NCBI RefSeq assembly: GCF_949987535.1
Contig: NC_080064.1
Span: 128,740,708 to 128,804,707, forward strand
Origin: Balaenoptera acutorostrata
Taxonomy: Eukaryota; Chordata; Mammalia; Artiodactyla; Balaenopteridae
DNA: 64,000 nt
Direction: 5' to 3'
Position 1 is the stretch's first letter. Every line of letters begins with the position of its first letter. The translations under genes and the position numbers were made by a program. Below the pieces are notes generated by a model. The model worked only from the letters and a program-made list of their open reading frames with translations. It searched no databases and was not told where the DNA came from. This document shows positions 11,774 through 27,140 of the stretch, in pieces.

Positions 11774-12850
11774 AAAAAATCTTATATGAAGGTTATGGAG
11801 GCATTCTTCTGTTTTCTCTTTTAGCAAGTTTATTGTTTTGTCTTTTCCATTTAGATCTTATAATTCACCTGGATTTGATATTTCTGATAATATGAAGTAG
11901 GAGTCTATTTTTTTTTCCCTTATGGATTTTTTTTGTATAAACATAATTTACTTCTTAGAAAATTAAATCAGAATTGCAAACAGCATACAAGCAAAAGAGG
12001 CAGCCTATATAAGGACATTTTAACAGTATATAACCTTTTGCCAAAGATGTTTTTTTGCTGAATACATATACACTGTGATTGGAATATAGTTTTTTGTTTA
12101 CAACTAAAACTCTGCGTCCATTGAACAGTTTTCCTCTTCCCCCTTATCCCAGCATCTGGCAACTACCGTTCTACTTTCTGTTTCTAAGAGTTTGATTAGT
12201 TTAGATACCTCACAGAAGTAGAATCCTGCAGAAATTGTCATTTTGTGACTGGCTTATTTTAGTTAGCACAGTGTCCTCAAGGTTCATCTGCATTGTAGCA
12301 TATGACAGGATTTCCTTCTTTGTTAAGGCTTAATAGTATTCCACTGTATGTATATACCATATTTTCTTTACCTGTTTACCCATCAATGATCATTTGGGAT
12401 GCTTCCACCTCTTAGCTGTTGTGAATAATGCTGTTATTAACACAGGAGTGTACAAACATCTCTTCAAGGTTCTGTTTTCAATTCTTTTAGATACATATAC
12501 ACAGAAGTGGGATTGCTGGATCATATGATTATTCTATTTTTAGTTTTCGAGGAACTTCCATACTTTTTTCCATAGCAGCTGTACCATTTTCCATTCCCAA
12601 TAAAAGTGCACAGAGGTTGCAATTTCTCCACATCCTTGTCAACACTTGTTATTTTCTGTTTTTTAAAAAATAGTGGCCATTCTAACGTGTGAGGAGATAG
12701 CTAAATGAGGTTTTTATTTGCTTCCTTAATAATTAGTGATGTTGAGTTAGCTCTTTTTGTGTATGTTGGTCATTTGTATATCTTTGGAAAAATCTCTATT
12801 CAAGTACTTTGCCCATTTTTTAATTGGATTGCTTTGTTGTTGAAGGGGTT

Positions 12851-12906
12851 CTATATATATATACACACACACACACACATATATATACACACACACATAT
12901 ATATAT
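12851..12906. repeat. compound (TA)n/(CA)n microsatellite at a SINE tail
   Basis: Alternating TATATA and CACACA blocks lie directly at the A-tail end of the antisense SINE. This suggests a microsatellite that grew from the SINE tail. Confidence 0.85.
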
Positions 12907-13230
12907 GTTATTTATGTAGCCGTGTCTGGGTCTGGTCTTAGTTGCAACATGTGGGATCTTTCATTGGGCACGAAGGTTCCTCATTGTGGTGCATGGGCTT
13001 TTCTCTGATTGTGGTGCGTGGGCTCCAGAGAGCACAGGGTCACTAGTTGCAGCACACGGGCTCTCTAGTTGTGGCGTGCGGGCTCCAGAGTGTGTGCGCT
13101 TATTAGTTTCGGCGTGTGGGCTTAGTTACCCCGTGGCATGTGGGATCTTAGTTCCCTGACCAGAGATCGAACCCGCGTCCCCTGCATTGCAAGATGGATT
13201 CTTAACCACTGGACCACCAGGGAAGTCCCT
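12907..13230 (-). mobile_element. CHR-type SINE, antisense, older subfamily
   Basis: Antisense SINE ending in 'ccaccagggaagtccc' with a B-box-like GGTTCGATCTC on the minus strand. The body contains 'gttgtggcgtgcgggctcc' repeats. It splits the old L1 ORF2; L1 sequence resumes at about 13231 ('tatattttggctattaat'). Confidence 0.88.
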
Positions 13231-16200
13231 CTTTATATATTTTGGCTATTAATCCCTTATAACATGCAGTGTGCATTTTCTCCCAATCTGTTGATTCTCT
13301 TTTCACTCTGATGATTGTTTCCTTTGCTGTGTAGAAGTTTTTAAGTTTGATATTATCTATTTTCACTTTTGTTGCCTGAGCTTTTGGTGTCATATCCAAG
13401 AAATCATTGCCAAATCTAAAGTCATGAAGTGTTTCCCCAGGGTTGTTTTTCTAGAAGTTTTATAGTTTTAAGTATTATATTAAAATGTCTTTATTACATT
13501 TTAATTTTTGTATGTGGCATAAATAAGGGTCCAACTTCCTTCTTTTACATGTGAATATCCAGTTTTCCCAACACCATTTGTTGAAGGGACTATTCTTTCC
13601 CTATTGTGTAGCCTTGGCACCTTTCTCAAAGATCATTTGACCACATATGTGAGGGTTTATTTATTCCTGGGTTCTCTACTCTGTTCCATTGGTCTGTAGG
13701 TCTGTCATAATGTTTTAAATGTAGTAGCTTTGTAGTACACTTTGAAATCAGCAAGTGTGAGGCCTCCAGCTTTGTTTTGCTTTCTGAAGATTGTTTTGGC
13801 TGTTTTGTGTCCTTTGAGATTCCATATGAATTTTAGGGGTTTTTTTTTGATTCTGTAAAAATGTCCTTGGAATTTTGATAGAAATTGCATTAAACATAGG
13901 TCACATTGGATTATATGGATATTTTAACAATATTCAGTCTTCCAGTCCATGAACACAGAACGTCTTTCCATTTATTTGTATCTTCTATAATTTCTTTCAG
14001 CAGTGTTTTGTAGTTTTCAGTGTACAGATCTTTCACCTCCTTGAATAAGTTTATTCCCAAGTATTTTATTTTTTTGATGCTATTGTAAATGGGTTGTTTT
14101 CTTAATTTCATTTTCAGATTGTTCATTGTTACTGTATATAAACAGAGCTGATTTTTAAGTGTTGATTTTGTAACTGCAACTTTGCTATATTCATTTATTC
14201 TAATAGTTTTGTTGCAGAAACTTTAGAGTTTTCTATGTATAAGATCAGGTTTTTTTACTTCTTCCTTTCCAATTTTGATGCCTTTTATTTCTTTTTTCTT
14301 GCCTTGATGCTTGAACTTCTAATACTATATTGAATAGAAGTGACGAGAGTGGGTATCTTTGCCTTGTTCTTGATCTTAGAGGGAAAGCTTTTGGTTTTTC
14401 ACCATTGAATATATTAGCTATGAGCTTCTCATATATGGCCTTTATTATGTTGAGGTAATTTCCTTCCATTCCTAGTTTGTTGAGTGTTTTTTATCATGAA
14501 AGTGTGTTGTATTTTGTCAAATGCTTTTTCTGTATTAGTTGAGATGATCATATGGTTTTTGTCCTTCATTTTGATAATGAGATGAATTACTTTGATTGAT
14601 TTGTGTATGTTGAACCATCCTTGCATTTCAGAAGTAAATCTGACTTGGGCTATTAGTGTGTTATTGTTTTGGATTTTTTTTTTCTTTTTAGCATTTTGCT
14701 GAGGATTTTTATATCAGTATTCATCAGGAATACAGGTTTGTAGTCTTACTTTCTTTTAGTATCTTTGTCTGATTTTCATATCATGGTAAAGCTGTTTTCA
14801 TAGAATAAGTTTGCAAGTGTTCCCTCCTCTTCAGTATTTTGGAAGAATTTGAGAGGATTGATGTAAATTTTTTAATGTAGCTGGTGTTGTCAAACCATCT
14901 GGTTCTGGGCTTTCCTTTCTTTGGATGTTTTTGGTTACTGATTCAGTCTCCTTACCGTAGTGTAGCTTTGTTCAGTTTATCTCTATCTATCTATCTATCT
15001 AATCTATTATTTAGTCTTGGTAAGTTGTATATTTCTAAAAATTTATTCATTTCTTCTAGGTCACTCCATCTGTTGTTGTATTCATAGTAGTCTCTTAGGA
15101 TCCTTTTTATTTCTGTGGTATAAGTTGTAATGTCTCCTCTTTCATTTCTGATTTTTGCTGAGTCATTTTGCTTTTTTTCTTGTTAGTCCAGGTGAGGGTT
15201 TGTTGATTTTGATACTCTTTTGAGAAGAACTTAATTTCATTGATACTGTTTTCTATTTTTCATATCCTTTATATCTGCTCTAATCTTTATTATTTCCTTT
15301 GTCTGTTAACTTTAGCTTTAATTTGTTGTTCTTTTTTTAGTTCTTTGAGGTGTAAAGTTAGGTTGTTGATTTGAGATGTTTCTTCTTTTTTAATGTAGGT
15401 ATTTATTACTATAAACTTCCCACTTAGTACTGTACCATTTACATTTTAAGTAGTTACTTATAGGGAACTACTCACTATTGCCATTAAAAAAATTTTTTCT
15501 GTGTGTCCTGCAAATATTTGGTCACTCTTTTCCTCTCTTGCTGCTTTCCGTTGTGTTTCATTGATTTTCTTTTTTCTTTCATAATGGCATGCTTTAATTC
15601 CTTTCTTGTTTTCTTTTGGCATCTTTTATAGGTTTTTTTCATTGTGTTTACCATGAGGATTACATAAAACATAGTTATAACAATCTATCTTGAACTGATA
15701 ACAACTTAACTTAATCACATACAAAAATTCTATTCCTTTACATCCTTGCCCCACTTTGTTCAGTGTCACAAACTATGTCTTTTTATATTTTGTAGTCATT
15801 AACGTAGTGTTATAATAATTTTTAATCCTTTTATTTCTTAAATTCTATACTCAAAAGTGATTTATGCACCACCATTACAGTATTACAGATTTTTGTATTT
15901 GTCTGTATATTTACCTTTACCACAATCTTTATATTTTTATATGCTGTGTGTTGCTGTCTAGCTTCTTTTGTTTCAACTTGAAGGACTTCCTTTAGCAGTT
16001 CTTGTAAGGCAGGTCTTTGTGGTGATAACCTTTCTTAGTTTTTCTTTATCTGGGAAGGTCTTTATTTCTCCTTCAGTTTTAAAGGACAGTTTTGGTGGAT
16101 ATATAGTATTGGTTTGCAGGTTTTTTCTTTCAGCACTTTGAATGTATTATCCCACTTCCCTCTGGCTGGTAATGTTTCTGTTGAGAAATCCACTGATCTA

Positions 16201-18245
16201 ATGGGAGCTTCCTTGTATGTAATGATTCACGTTTCTCTTGCTGTTTTCAAGATTAACTCACTTTTGACTAGTTGTTTATAGTATGTCTTGATTTGAGCCT
16301 CTTTGGGCCCATCCTAGTCGGAGTCCTCTGAGTCTCGAATCTGGATGTTCATTTTCTTTCTCAGATTTGGGAAATTTTGGCCATTATTTTTTTCAGATAA
16401 GCTCTCTACCCACTCCCCTTTCTCCATCTGGAACTCCTATAATGGGAATATTGGTCATCTTGGTGATATCCTATAAGTCCCTTAGGCTTTTTTCACTTCA
16501 TTCCTTTTCTTTGTTCCTCTGACTAGATGATTTCAAATGGCTTATCTTTGACTTTGCTGATTCTTTTTTCTGCTTGATTGAGCCTACTGTTGATCCTCCT
16601 CTAGTGAATTTTTAAATTTAGTTACTATATTTTTCAGCTGCATAATTTCTGTTTCGCTCATTTTTCTGGTTTCTTTCTCATTGGTAATATTCTCGTTTTG
16701 TTTATGCATTGTTTTCCTGATTTTGTTTAGCTATTTGTATTCTCTTGTAGTGCATTGAATTTCTTTATGACCATTGCTTTCAATTCTTTTTTAGGTAATT
16801 CATATATCTCCCTTTTATTAGGGTCAGTTTCTGGAGATTTACTTTGTTCCTTTGTTTGAGCCATGTTTTCCTGTTTCTTCATGTGCCTTCTTCGGTGAAT
16901 TGTCTGTTTAATCTTTTGCCCATTGTTTCATTTTTTATTGTTGAATTTTGAGGGTTTTAAAAAGTATGTTCTGTGTATTTTTCAGGTATGTGACTCAATT
17001 TTTTTCTCTGAGTTGATGGCTAGTCTTTTCATTTTCTTTACAGTGTCTTTCAAAAAGAAGTTCTTTAATTTTAAAGAAGCCCATTTTATCAAATTTATTA
17101 TTTTGGGAGGGGAACCAATATTGTGTCTAAAAATCTTTGTTTAACCAAATGTCACAATGATTTTCTCCTAAAAGTTTTATACTTTTATGTTTTGCATTTG
17201 GATCGATGATCCATTTTGTGTTAATTTTTTCATAAAGTATGAGATACTGCTTTATGTTCATTATTTTGCATATGGATATCTGGTTTTCCAACATTGTTTT
17301 TCTCCACTGAACTTTTTTTGCATCATGATCATAAGTCATTTGACCACATCTGTTTTCACCTATTTCTGGTCAGTATCTTTTCTCTTCCAGTGATTTATGA
17401 TTATGCTTGTACCACACTGTCTTTATTACTATAGCTTAACCTGAACTCTTAAAACCAGGTAGTATAAGTCCTTTCTTCTTCTTTTTCAAAATTGTTTAAG
17501 GTATTTTAGGTCTTTTGTATTTCCACATGGATTTGATAATTGTCAGTTTTTACCAAAATTCCTCCTGGGATTTATTTGAATCTATATATCAATTTAGGGA
17601 GAATTGACAACAATTATTAAATCTTCCAATCCATGATTGCAGTATGTCTCCCTTATCTAGGACTTTAATTTTACTTGGCAATGTTTTATAATTTTCAGTT
17701 TGTGTGTCTTAAGACACCCTTAAATATTTCATATTTTTTAATGTTATTGTAAATGGTATTATCTTTAAAATTTCAATTTCTGATGGTTTTGTTGCTAGTA
17801 TTTTCACATGCAGTTGATTTTTATATATTGATCTTGTATTCTGCAGTTTTGCTACACTCACTTATTAGCTCTAGTAACTTTTTACCAAAAGATTACATAG
17901 AATTTTCTCCTTAGATGATTATGTCATCTGTGAATATAGAGACACTTTTTCTTCTTTTCCCATCTGGACTCCTTTTATTTCTTTTTCTTATCTTATCACC
18001 CTTATTAGAACTTTCAGTCTAATATTGAATAAAAGTGGTAAGACTAAACATCCTTCCCTTGTTTTGATCTTTGATCTTTCACTATTAACCATGACAGTAG
18101 GTATATTTCAATAATGCTTTTTTAGCAGGTTGAGTTAATTCCTTTCTGTTCATATTCTTACACTTACCAGGACTGGATATTGGATTTTGTCACGTGTTTT
18201 CTCTGCATTTTTTCATTTTTTGAAAGGATTGTATTGCTTTTCTTT

Positions 18246-18610
18246 TAGTTTCCTTTTTTAATTTTTTTATTTTTTATTTTTTATTTTTAAAATTTATTTA
18301 TTTATTAAACTAATTAACTTATTTATTTATTTTTGTCTGTGTCGGGTCTTCGTTTCTGTGCGAGGGCTTTCTCTAGTCGCGGCGAGCGGGGGCCACTCTT
18401 CATTGCGGTGCGCAGGCCTCTCACTGTCGCGGCCTCTCTTGTTGCAGAGCACAGGCTCCAGACACGCAGGCTCAGTAGTTGTGGCTCATGGGCCCAGTTG
18501 CTCTGCGGCATGTGGGATCTTCCCAGACCAGGGCTCGAACCCGTGTCCCCTGCATTGGCAGGCAGATTCTCAACCACTGCGCCACCAGGGAAGCCCTAGT
18601 TTCTTTTTTT
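18246..18610 (-). mobile_element. CHR-type SINE with about 14-bp target-site duplications
   Basis: The SINE (about 18260-18596, antisense) is flanked by TAGTTTCCTTTTTT (18246-18259) and TAGTTTCTTTTTTT (18597-18610), one mismatch. The body is the long GC-rich type ('ctctagtcgcggcgagcgg'), the youngest-looking class here. The open frames on both strands are SINE by-products. Confidence 0.92.
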
Positions 18611-20710
18611 TATAGTAGAAAAGATATTTTTATGATTTTAAACATTTAATATTTATTGAGAATTGTTTTGCTCTGTGTAACTACAGTCCATCTTGAAAAA
18701 CATTTCACATGGACTTGAGATCAATGTGCATTCCACTCTTTTTTTTTCTTAAACATCTTTAATTGGATCTTTTAGTTTCTTAACATGGTGAATTACATTT
18801 ATTTTTCAAGTGTTAAAACCAATTTAACATTCCAGACATAAACCTCACCTGGTCATATATTGATATATTATCCTCTTTCTGTGTTGTTGTATTCATTTTG
18901 TTAAGGACTTTCTTTTTTTTTTGCAGACATGTTCATGAGAGATGATCTTTAGCTTTGTTTTCTTGCACTGTCTTTGGGTTTGTTGTTAGCATAATGCTGC
19001 CCTATTGCAATAACTTGGAAAGTTTGTCCTCTTCAATTTTCTGAAGGAGTTTGTGTAGAAGTGGTAATATTTGTTTCTTATATGTTTGGGAGCATTCACC
19101 AATAAAGCCATCTGGTCCTAGAGTTTTCTTTGTAGGATGTTTATAACTGCATATTTATTTCTTAAAATGAATATTTGGTGATTCAGGTTATATCTTTCTG
19201 CTTTAATGAGCTTTGGTATTTTATCCTTTTCAAGGAACCTGTTTCATCTATATTGCTGAATTTGTTGGTGTAAGTTGTTCACAGTACTTCCTTACTATCC
19301 TTTTAACATCTGTAGAATCTATAGTGATGTCACCTCTGTCACTCTTGATATTGGTAGTTTGTATTCTCTCTCTCTCTCTTTATTATTCTTAGCAGTCTGA
19401 GTAGAGATTTCATCAATTTTAATGATCATCTCTAAGAACAAACTTTGGTTTCCATGATTTTCTCTGTTTTCTTGTTTTCTTTTTCTATTTTTGATCTCCA
19501 TTTTTTCCTTTCTTCTGTTTACTATGGTGAGTCTCATTGCTCTCTTTCTTCTATTTTCTTAAAGTAGTGGCTGAAGTTACTGATTTGAGACCTTTATCCT
19601 TTCTAATACAGGCAGTCAGTAAAATAAAATTTCCACTGAGTATTCCTTTAGGTAAATTTCACTAATTTTGATATGCTGAACTTCCATTTCTCTTCTATTA
19701 GTAAATATATTTTCTAGTTTCCATTGTGATTTCTTCTTTGATTCATCATTTATTGAGAAACATGTCATTTAGTTTCCAAATATTTGGATATATTTGAATA
19801 TTTGAGTTGTTTTCCAGCTTGGGCTTAATTGCAGTTGAAGCTATTTTAATCATTTGTGTAACTGTCTTTGTATGGACTGATTTACAATGATTATTTTCTA
19901 GTTAAATACATCTCAGTCAGAATATGTACTTTGTATGACTTGAATCCTTTTAATTTTAATGAGACTGGTTTTGTGTCCCAGAACATAGTCTATTGGTAAA
20001 TTTATCTTATGCACTTTAAAAACTGCTTATTCTTTTGTTTGTGGAGTGTTCCATAAATATCAGTTATGTCAAGGTGGCTGATAACCATGTTCAATTCTTC
20101 TGTATTCTTACTGATTTTCTGATTACTTATTCTATCAATTATTGAAACAGATGTGTTGAAATCTAATATTTTTGGACTGTCTGTTTCTCCACTCAGTTCT
20201 GTCAATTACTGCTTCATATATTTCAAAGATCTGTTTTTAGGTACATAAACATTCAGGATTTTGATGTTTCTATTCATGGATTGACCCATTTATCATTGTA
20301 AAATGACTCTTTTTATCCCCATTAATACTCTTTGCTTTGAAATTTGCTATTTATATAGCAAATCTAGCTTTCTCATTGTTAGAGTTATTGTGGTATCTCT
20401 TTCTTCTGTCCTTTTACTTTTAGTCTAGCTATCTGTGTCTTTATATTTAAAGTTAGATTCTTATAGGCAATTTATAGTTGGGTTTTGCTTTTTTATCCAA
20501 TCTAGCAACATCTGGTTTTTATTTAATTGGGCTGTTTATATCATTTACAATTAATGTGATTATTGATATGTAGGTAGCTGAATTTAAATTTTGTGTCTTG
20601 CTCTTTGTTTTCCCTCTGTTCCTGTTGCATCAATTTTTTCCCCTTCTTCTGTTTTTTGTAAGAACTGAGTATTTTTGTGATTCCACTTTACCTCCTTTGT
20701 TGATTTATTA

Positions 20711-20715
20711 GCTAT

Positions 20716-20758
<43 letters not shown>

Positions 20759-21075
20759 ATTCACGTTCTTTTATTTATTTATTTATTTATTTATTTTTGG
20801 CTGTGTTGGGTCTTCGTTTCTGTGCGAGGGCTTTCTCTAGTTGCGGCAAGTGGGGACCACTCTTCATCGCGGTGCGCGGGCCTCTCACCATCGCGGCCTC
20901 TCTTGTTGCGGAGCACAGGCTCCAGACGCGCAGGCTCAGTAATTGTGGCTCACGGGCCCAGTTGCTCCGTGGCATGTGGGATCTTCCCAGACCAGGGCTC
21001 GAACCTGTGTCCCCTGCATTGGCAGGCAGATTCTCAACCACTGCGCCACCAGGGAAGCCCGCTATAACTTTTTTT
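20711..21075 (-). mobile_element. CHR-type SINE with a long poly-T run and target-site duplication
   Basis: GCTATAACTTTTTTT occurs at 20711-20725 and 21061-21075. Between them is an antisense SINE whose tail shows a run of more than 40 T before the (TTTA)n block. The length and purity of the homopolymer suggest a recent insertion or an assembly-sensitive tract. Confidence 0.93.
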
Positions 21076-21454
21076 GTTGTGGTTGTTTTAGTGTATGCTT
21101 TAGGGTTTATACATCATAACCTTTATCACAGTGTACCATCAAGTAATATGGTACCACTTCAAATATAGTATAAGAATCTTATAACACTGTAGTTTCATTT
21201 TTCTTCTCCTGGAAGTTTGGGTAATTCTTTCCTACATTTTATTCTTATATGTTTTATAGTTTCCTTAATACATTGTTAATATTCTTCCTTTAATAGTCAA
21301 TTATCTTTAAAAGATTTTAAAACAAAGTAAAAATTATATTATGTTTACTTACATATTTATTATTTCCAATCTTAAATTCCTTTTCATAGATCCAGATTAT
21401 GACAGGTATTATTTTCCTTTTACATGAAGGATTTGAAAAGATGTATTTATATTG

Positions 21455-21655
21455 TGCTGGTCTGTTAATGTAGAGGTTTGGAAAATTATCCTGTAAAATG
21501 CCAAATAGTAAATATTTTAGGCTTTGTGTGCCATATAATCTTTGTCACAACTACTCAGATATGCCATTGTGTCAGGCAAGCAGACTTGGATAATATGTAA
21601 ATGATTGGATGTGGCTGAGTTTCATTCAGACTCTTATTTACAAAAATAATGGGTC
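21455..21655 (+). mobile_element. fossil non-autonomous DNA transposon (hAT-Charlie-like)
   Basis: The run 'aaatagtaaatattttaggc', followed by 'cacaactactcagatatgcc' and 'tatgtaaatgattggatgtg', is a word order I associate with an old hAT-type DNA transposon in mammals. Terminal repeats are not clear. The orientation and family name are uncertain. Confidence 0.5.
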
Positions 21656-21699
21656 ATAGTTATGTAAGAGGCATCCTTTGCTGACTTCTGTGCTACTGA

Positions 21700-22330
21700 A
21701 TAATCTTTCAGCTTTCTTATTTCTGAAAAAGTCTAGTTTATTTTTGTTTTAGAAAGATATTTCTGTGGGTATAGAATTCTAGTTTGACAGTTGTTTTTTT
21801 TTTTTTTTCTCTTTTACTACCTTAAAGATATTACTCCACTAATTTCTGGCAAGAAATCTTATTTTTAATCACTGGTTTTACATAATTTGAGAACAATGTA
21901 TTTCTTTATTTTTATTGCTTCAGTATTTCAAGAGTAAATCACAATTTCTGTTCTTATTCTCTTACTGGCCATTTGGGTTGTTTCAAGTATTTAGCTAATA
22001 TGAATCGTGCTGCTATGAACTTTGTGGTACACATCTTTAGGTGCCTTTATGCATACATTTATTTGTAGTGGAATTGCTGGGTCATGGAAGAGGCATATGA
22101 CCAGCTTTAGTAGATACTGACACATGGGTTTTCAAAGTGATGGTACCATTTTACAGCCCCATCAACAATGTGTGAAAGCCCTAGTTGCTCCGTGTCCTCA
22201 TTAACGTGATATTAATCTAGTCCCTTTCATTTTGGTCATTCTGGTGATGTGTAGTGATATTTACTTAGAATTATAATTTGTGTTTAGTTGATCACTAATG
22301 AATCTGAGCACCTTTTCATGTATACAGAGT
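21700..22330 (-). mobile_element. old L1 fragments, antisense
   Basis: About 21730-21900 resembles L1 ORF1 ('tattactccactaatttctg'). From 21965 to 22330 the words match the antisense ORF2 C-terminus ('gtggaattgctgggtcatgg', 'ccatcaacaatgtg'). These are two pieces with no intact frame. Confidence 0.65.
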
Positions 22331-22544
22331 TTTAAAACATAGGAATATACCTTCCATTGTTTATGGGTACATAAAAACCTATGTGAGAATGCTAAATACC
22401 CAATTTTGGCAGTTTCTACTTCTAAGGACAGAGAAGGGGAGGAATATGTTGGACAGGAGGGTTCACAGAGGGCCTCAACTTACAGTATTATTGCTAAACC
22501 AGAAGTGGATACAGGAATATCTAAAATGTTTCATTTCTTTAAAA

Positions 22545-22670
22545 AATTTAATTTTTGTAAAATACACCTAATATAACATTTGCCATTCAAACCATTTTTA
22601 ACTGTACTGTTTGTGACATTGGGTACTTTTACATTGTTCTAGAACCATTACCATTGCTCAAAAAATTTTT
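22545..22670 (-). mobile_element. old L1 3' UTR-type fragment
   Basis: 'aacatttgccattcaaacc' followed by 'tttttaactgtactg' and 'acattgttctagaaccatta' is typical of an ancient L1 3' UTR. It is short and diverged. Confidence 0.5.
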
Positions 22671-23089
22671 GAGAGGTCAGTTTAAATGGTTAATTCAGCA
22701 TCACATAGTTTTTATAAACATTATCAGAGAGTAAAATTTTACAGTGTGTTTCTAATACAAGTGTAAATTCACATCCAGAAAACAAAAATTTGGCTATTCA
22801 AAGTTTGAACAAGCTTCCAAGGGTAGGATTTTTCTTGTCAAGTTGTTAGGAGTTTATAATTTAAAGAGCTTTCTGTCTGAAGGTACATTAATGTCAAACT
22901 TCAAAGTAATGAGTCACATTAATTCAACAGTTACCTCTTGCATATTTCTACATACATAGCACTGTTTTGCATTATGATACGGGTAAGTCATAAATAATTA
23001 AAATAAATGGTTCTTAGTTGCTTTTGCCATAATCATTTTATGGGATAGCAGTAATGTTTTTCAAAGTCATCTGTTTAAACGTTCACTAA

Positions 23090-26029
<2,940 letters not shown>

Positions 26030-26158
26030 TTTTTTTTTTTTTTTTTTTTAAGGGATGAAACCTGTGTTGGTATAAAAGGAATGTGACATATAAGACAATC
26101 AACTTGGTTCTTCTTCCTCAGAGTAAATCTTCCTGAATCACCCAAAGGATAAATCTTT
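26030..26158 (-). mobile_element. short polyadenylated retrocopy of unidentified RNA
   Basis: After the middle 16-bp repeat comes a run of about 20 T, then about 93 bp of non-repetitive-looking sequence, then the third 16-bp repeat (26143-26158). On the minus strand this is a roughly 93-nt sequence ending in poly-A with a target-site duplication, the form of an L1-mobilised RNA. I do not recognise the RNA: it could be a 5'-truncated mRNA 3' end or a small RNA. It has no SINE head. Confidence 0.75.
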
Positions 26159-26326
26159 ATGATGTATTGCAATTTTAAAATTTCATTAGTTTGACATAAA
26201 ATTTAGTAAATAGAATGTATTTAAATACTATGGGTTATTATAAAAAATAGCATTTCACCAAGTTTTTATGACCCATCAGTGTGATACTTTTGCAGTTTAT
26301 CACTTTAAAAAGTTGTAACACTTGAT

Positions 26327-26778
26327 GTATTAATTTCCTGGGTCTGTCATAACAAATTACTATAAACTGGGTGGCTTAAAATAACAGAAATTTATTCTCT
26401 CCCATTTCTGGAGGCTAAATGTCTAAAATCAAGATGTTGCAGGGTGGTTTTCTGCTGGAGGCTCTCAGGGAGAATCTATTGCCTGCTTCTCTCCTGGATT
26501 CTGGAGGTTGCTGACAATCCTTAGCATCCCTTGGCTTTTAAATATATCAGTCCAGTCTCTGCTTCTGTATTTACATGCTGTTCTCTCGTGTGTATCTGTG
26601 CCTACGTTTCCCTCTTCTTATAAGGACACTAGTTACATTGTATTTAAGGGCCACCGTAATCCAGTATGACCTCATCTTGATAATTACATCTACAAAGACC
26701 CTATTTCTAAATGAGGTCACGTTCTGTGTTTCTTGGTGGACATGAATTTTTAGGGGACACTCTTCAGCTCACAACACT
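26327..26778 (-). mobile_element. MLT1-like (MaLR) solitary LTR, antisense
   Basis: The + strand shows the antisense order of an MLT1-type LTR: 'actataaactgggtggctta', 'aacagaaatttattctctc' (AATAAA on the minus strand), 'ttataaggacac', 'gacctcatcttgataattac' and 'acatgaatttttaggggaca'. It is diverged and ancient. No internal retroviral genes flank it. Confidence 0.75.
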
Positions 26779-27069
26779 TGGCTTTCCTAATTTCTCTTTG
26801 CTATCTTTTCAATCAAGGGGATAATAGTAAGCGTGGTGGAGAGAAAAGTTAGCAAAGAAGAGTGACTTGGGTGTGTATTAATGTATAACATATTTATGCC
26901 TACTTAGTAGCCTAGCTAAAGTACTGTAAATGATGCTGCAGTACTGAATTTGAATTTGCCTTAAACTCCTATTTGTTCCTCATCTGCTTTGGGATCAAAC
27001 CACTTCTGAAATATTCACCTCAAAGCTAACTTCCATTAGCATTTTCTGTCAAGGAAGGTCAAGATTGCA

Positions 27070-27071
27070 CA

Positions 27072-27138
<67 letters not shown>
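27070..27138. repeat. compound microsatellite (TC)n(AC)n
   Basis: About 16 TC units run straight into about 16 AC units with almost no interruption. It is likely to be length-polymorphic. Confidence 0.95.

Positions 27139-27140
<2 letters not shown>

Larger units (their letters stand above)
10320..12070 (-). mobile_element. old L1 remnants, antisense (3' UTR and ORF2 C-terminal part)
   Basis: Degenerate antisense L1: the 3' UTR to ORF2-end words ('tagtattccatcgtgtgag', 'tttccagtttggag') at 10780-11050, followed by ORF2 C-terminal sequence to about 11900. A SINE (10456-10720) and a short sense L1 3' end (11579-11773) interrupt it. Past about 11900 the assignment becomes weak. Confidence 0.65.
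12075..16905 (-). mobile_element. old near-complete L1, antisense, with an inserted SINE
   Basis: The order on the + strand is 3' UTR (12.1-12.5 kb), ORF2 C-terminus to reverse transcriptase (12.5-15.4 kb) and an ORF1 region (about 16.0-16.8 kb). Minus-strand fragments at 13705-14626 still read as reverse transcriptase ([44 protein letters not shown]). All frames are broken every 60-75 codons. A SINE at 12907-13230 interrupts it. Confidence 0.8.
16915..21400 (-). mobile_element. second old L1, antisense (ORF2 into 5' part)
   Basis: A further antisense L1 begins in the ORF2 C-terminal region (about 16915-17400), proceeds through reverse transcriptase (about 17.4-19.6 kb) and reaches the endonuclease start near 20500-20560. 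It is more diverged than the 12-16.9 kb copy, so it is a separate and older element. SINEs at 18260-18596 and 20726-21060 interrupt it. Confidence 0.72.

Noticed and set aside
18323..18615. Overlapping open frames of 84-88 residues on both strands
   Set aside because: They lie wholly in a CHR-type SINE. The same peptides recur at 20787-21067, 24820-25096, 29648-29929, 43586-43943 and 45870-46136, wherever the SINE recurs. No gene.
27070..27138. Direct repeats considered as a CRISPR-like array
   Set aside because: It is a dinucleotide microsatellite with no spacers, in vertebrate intronic DNA.
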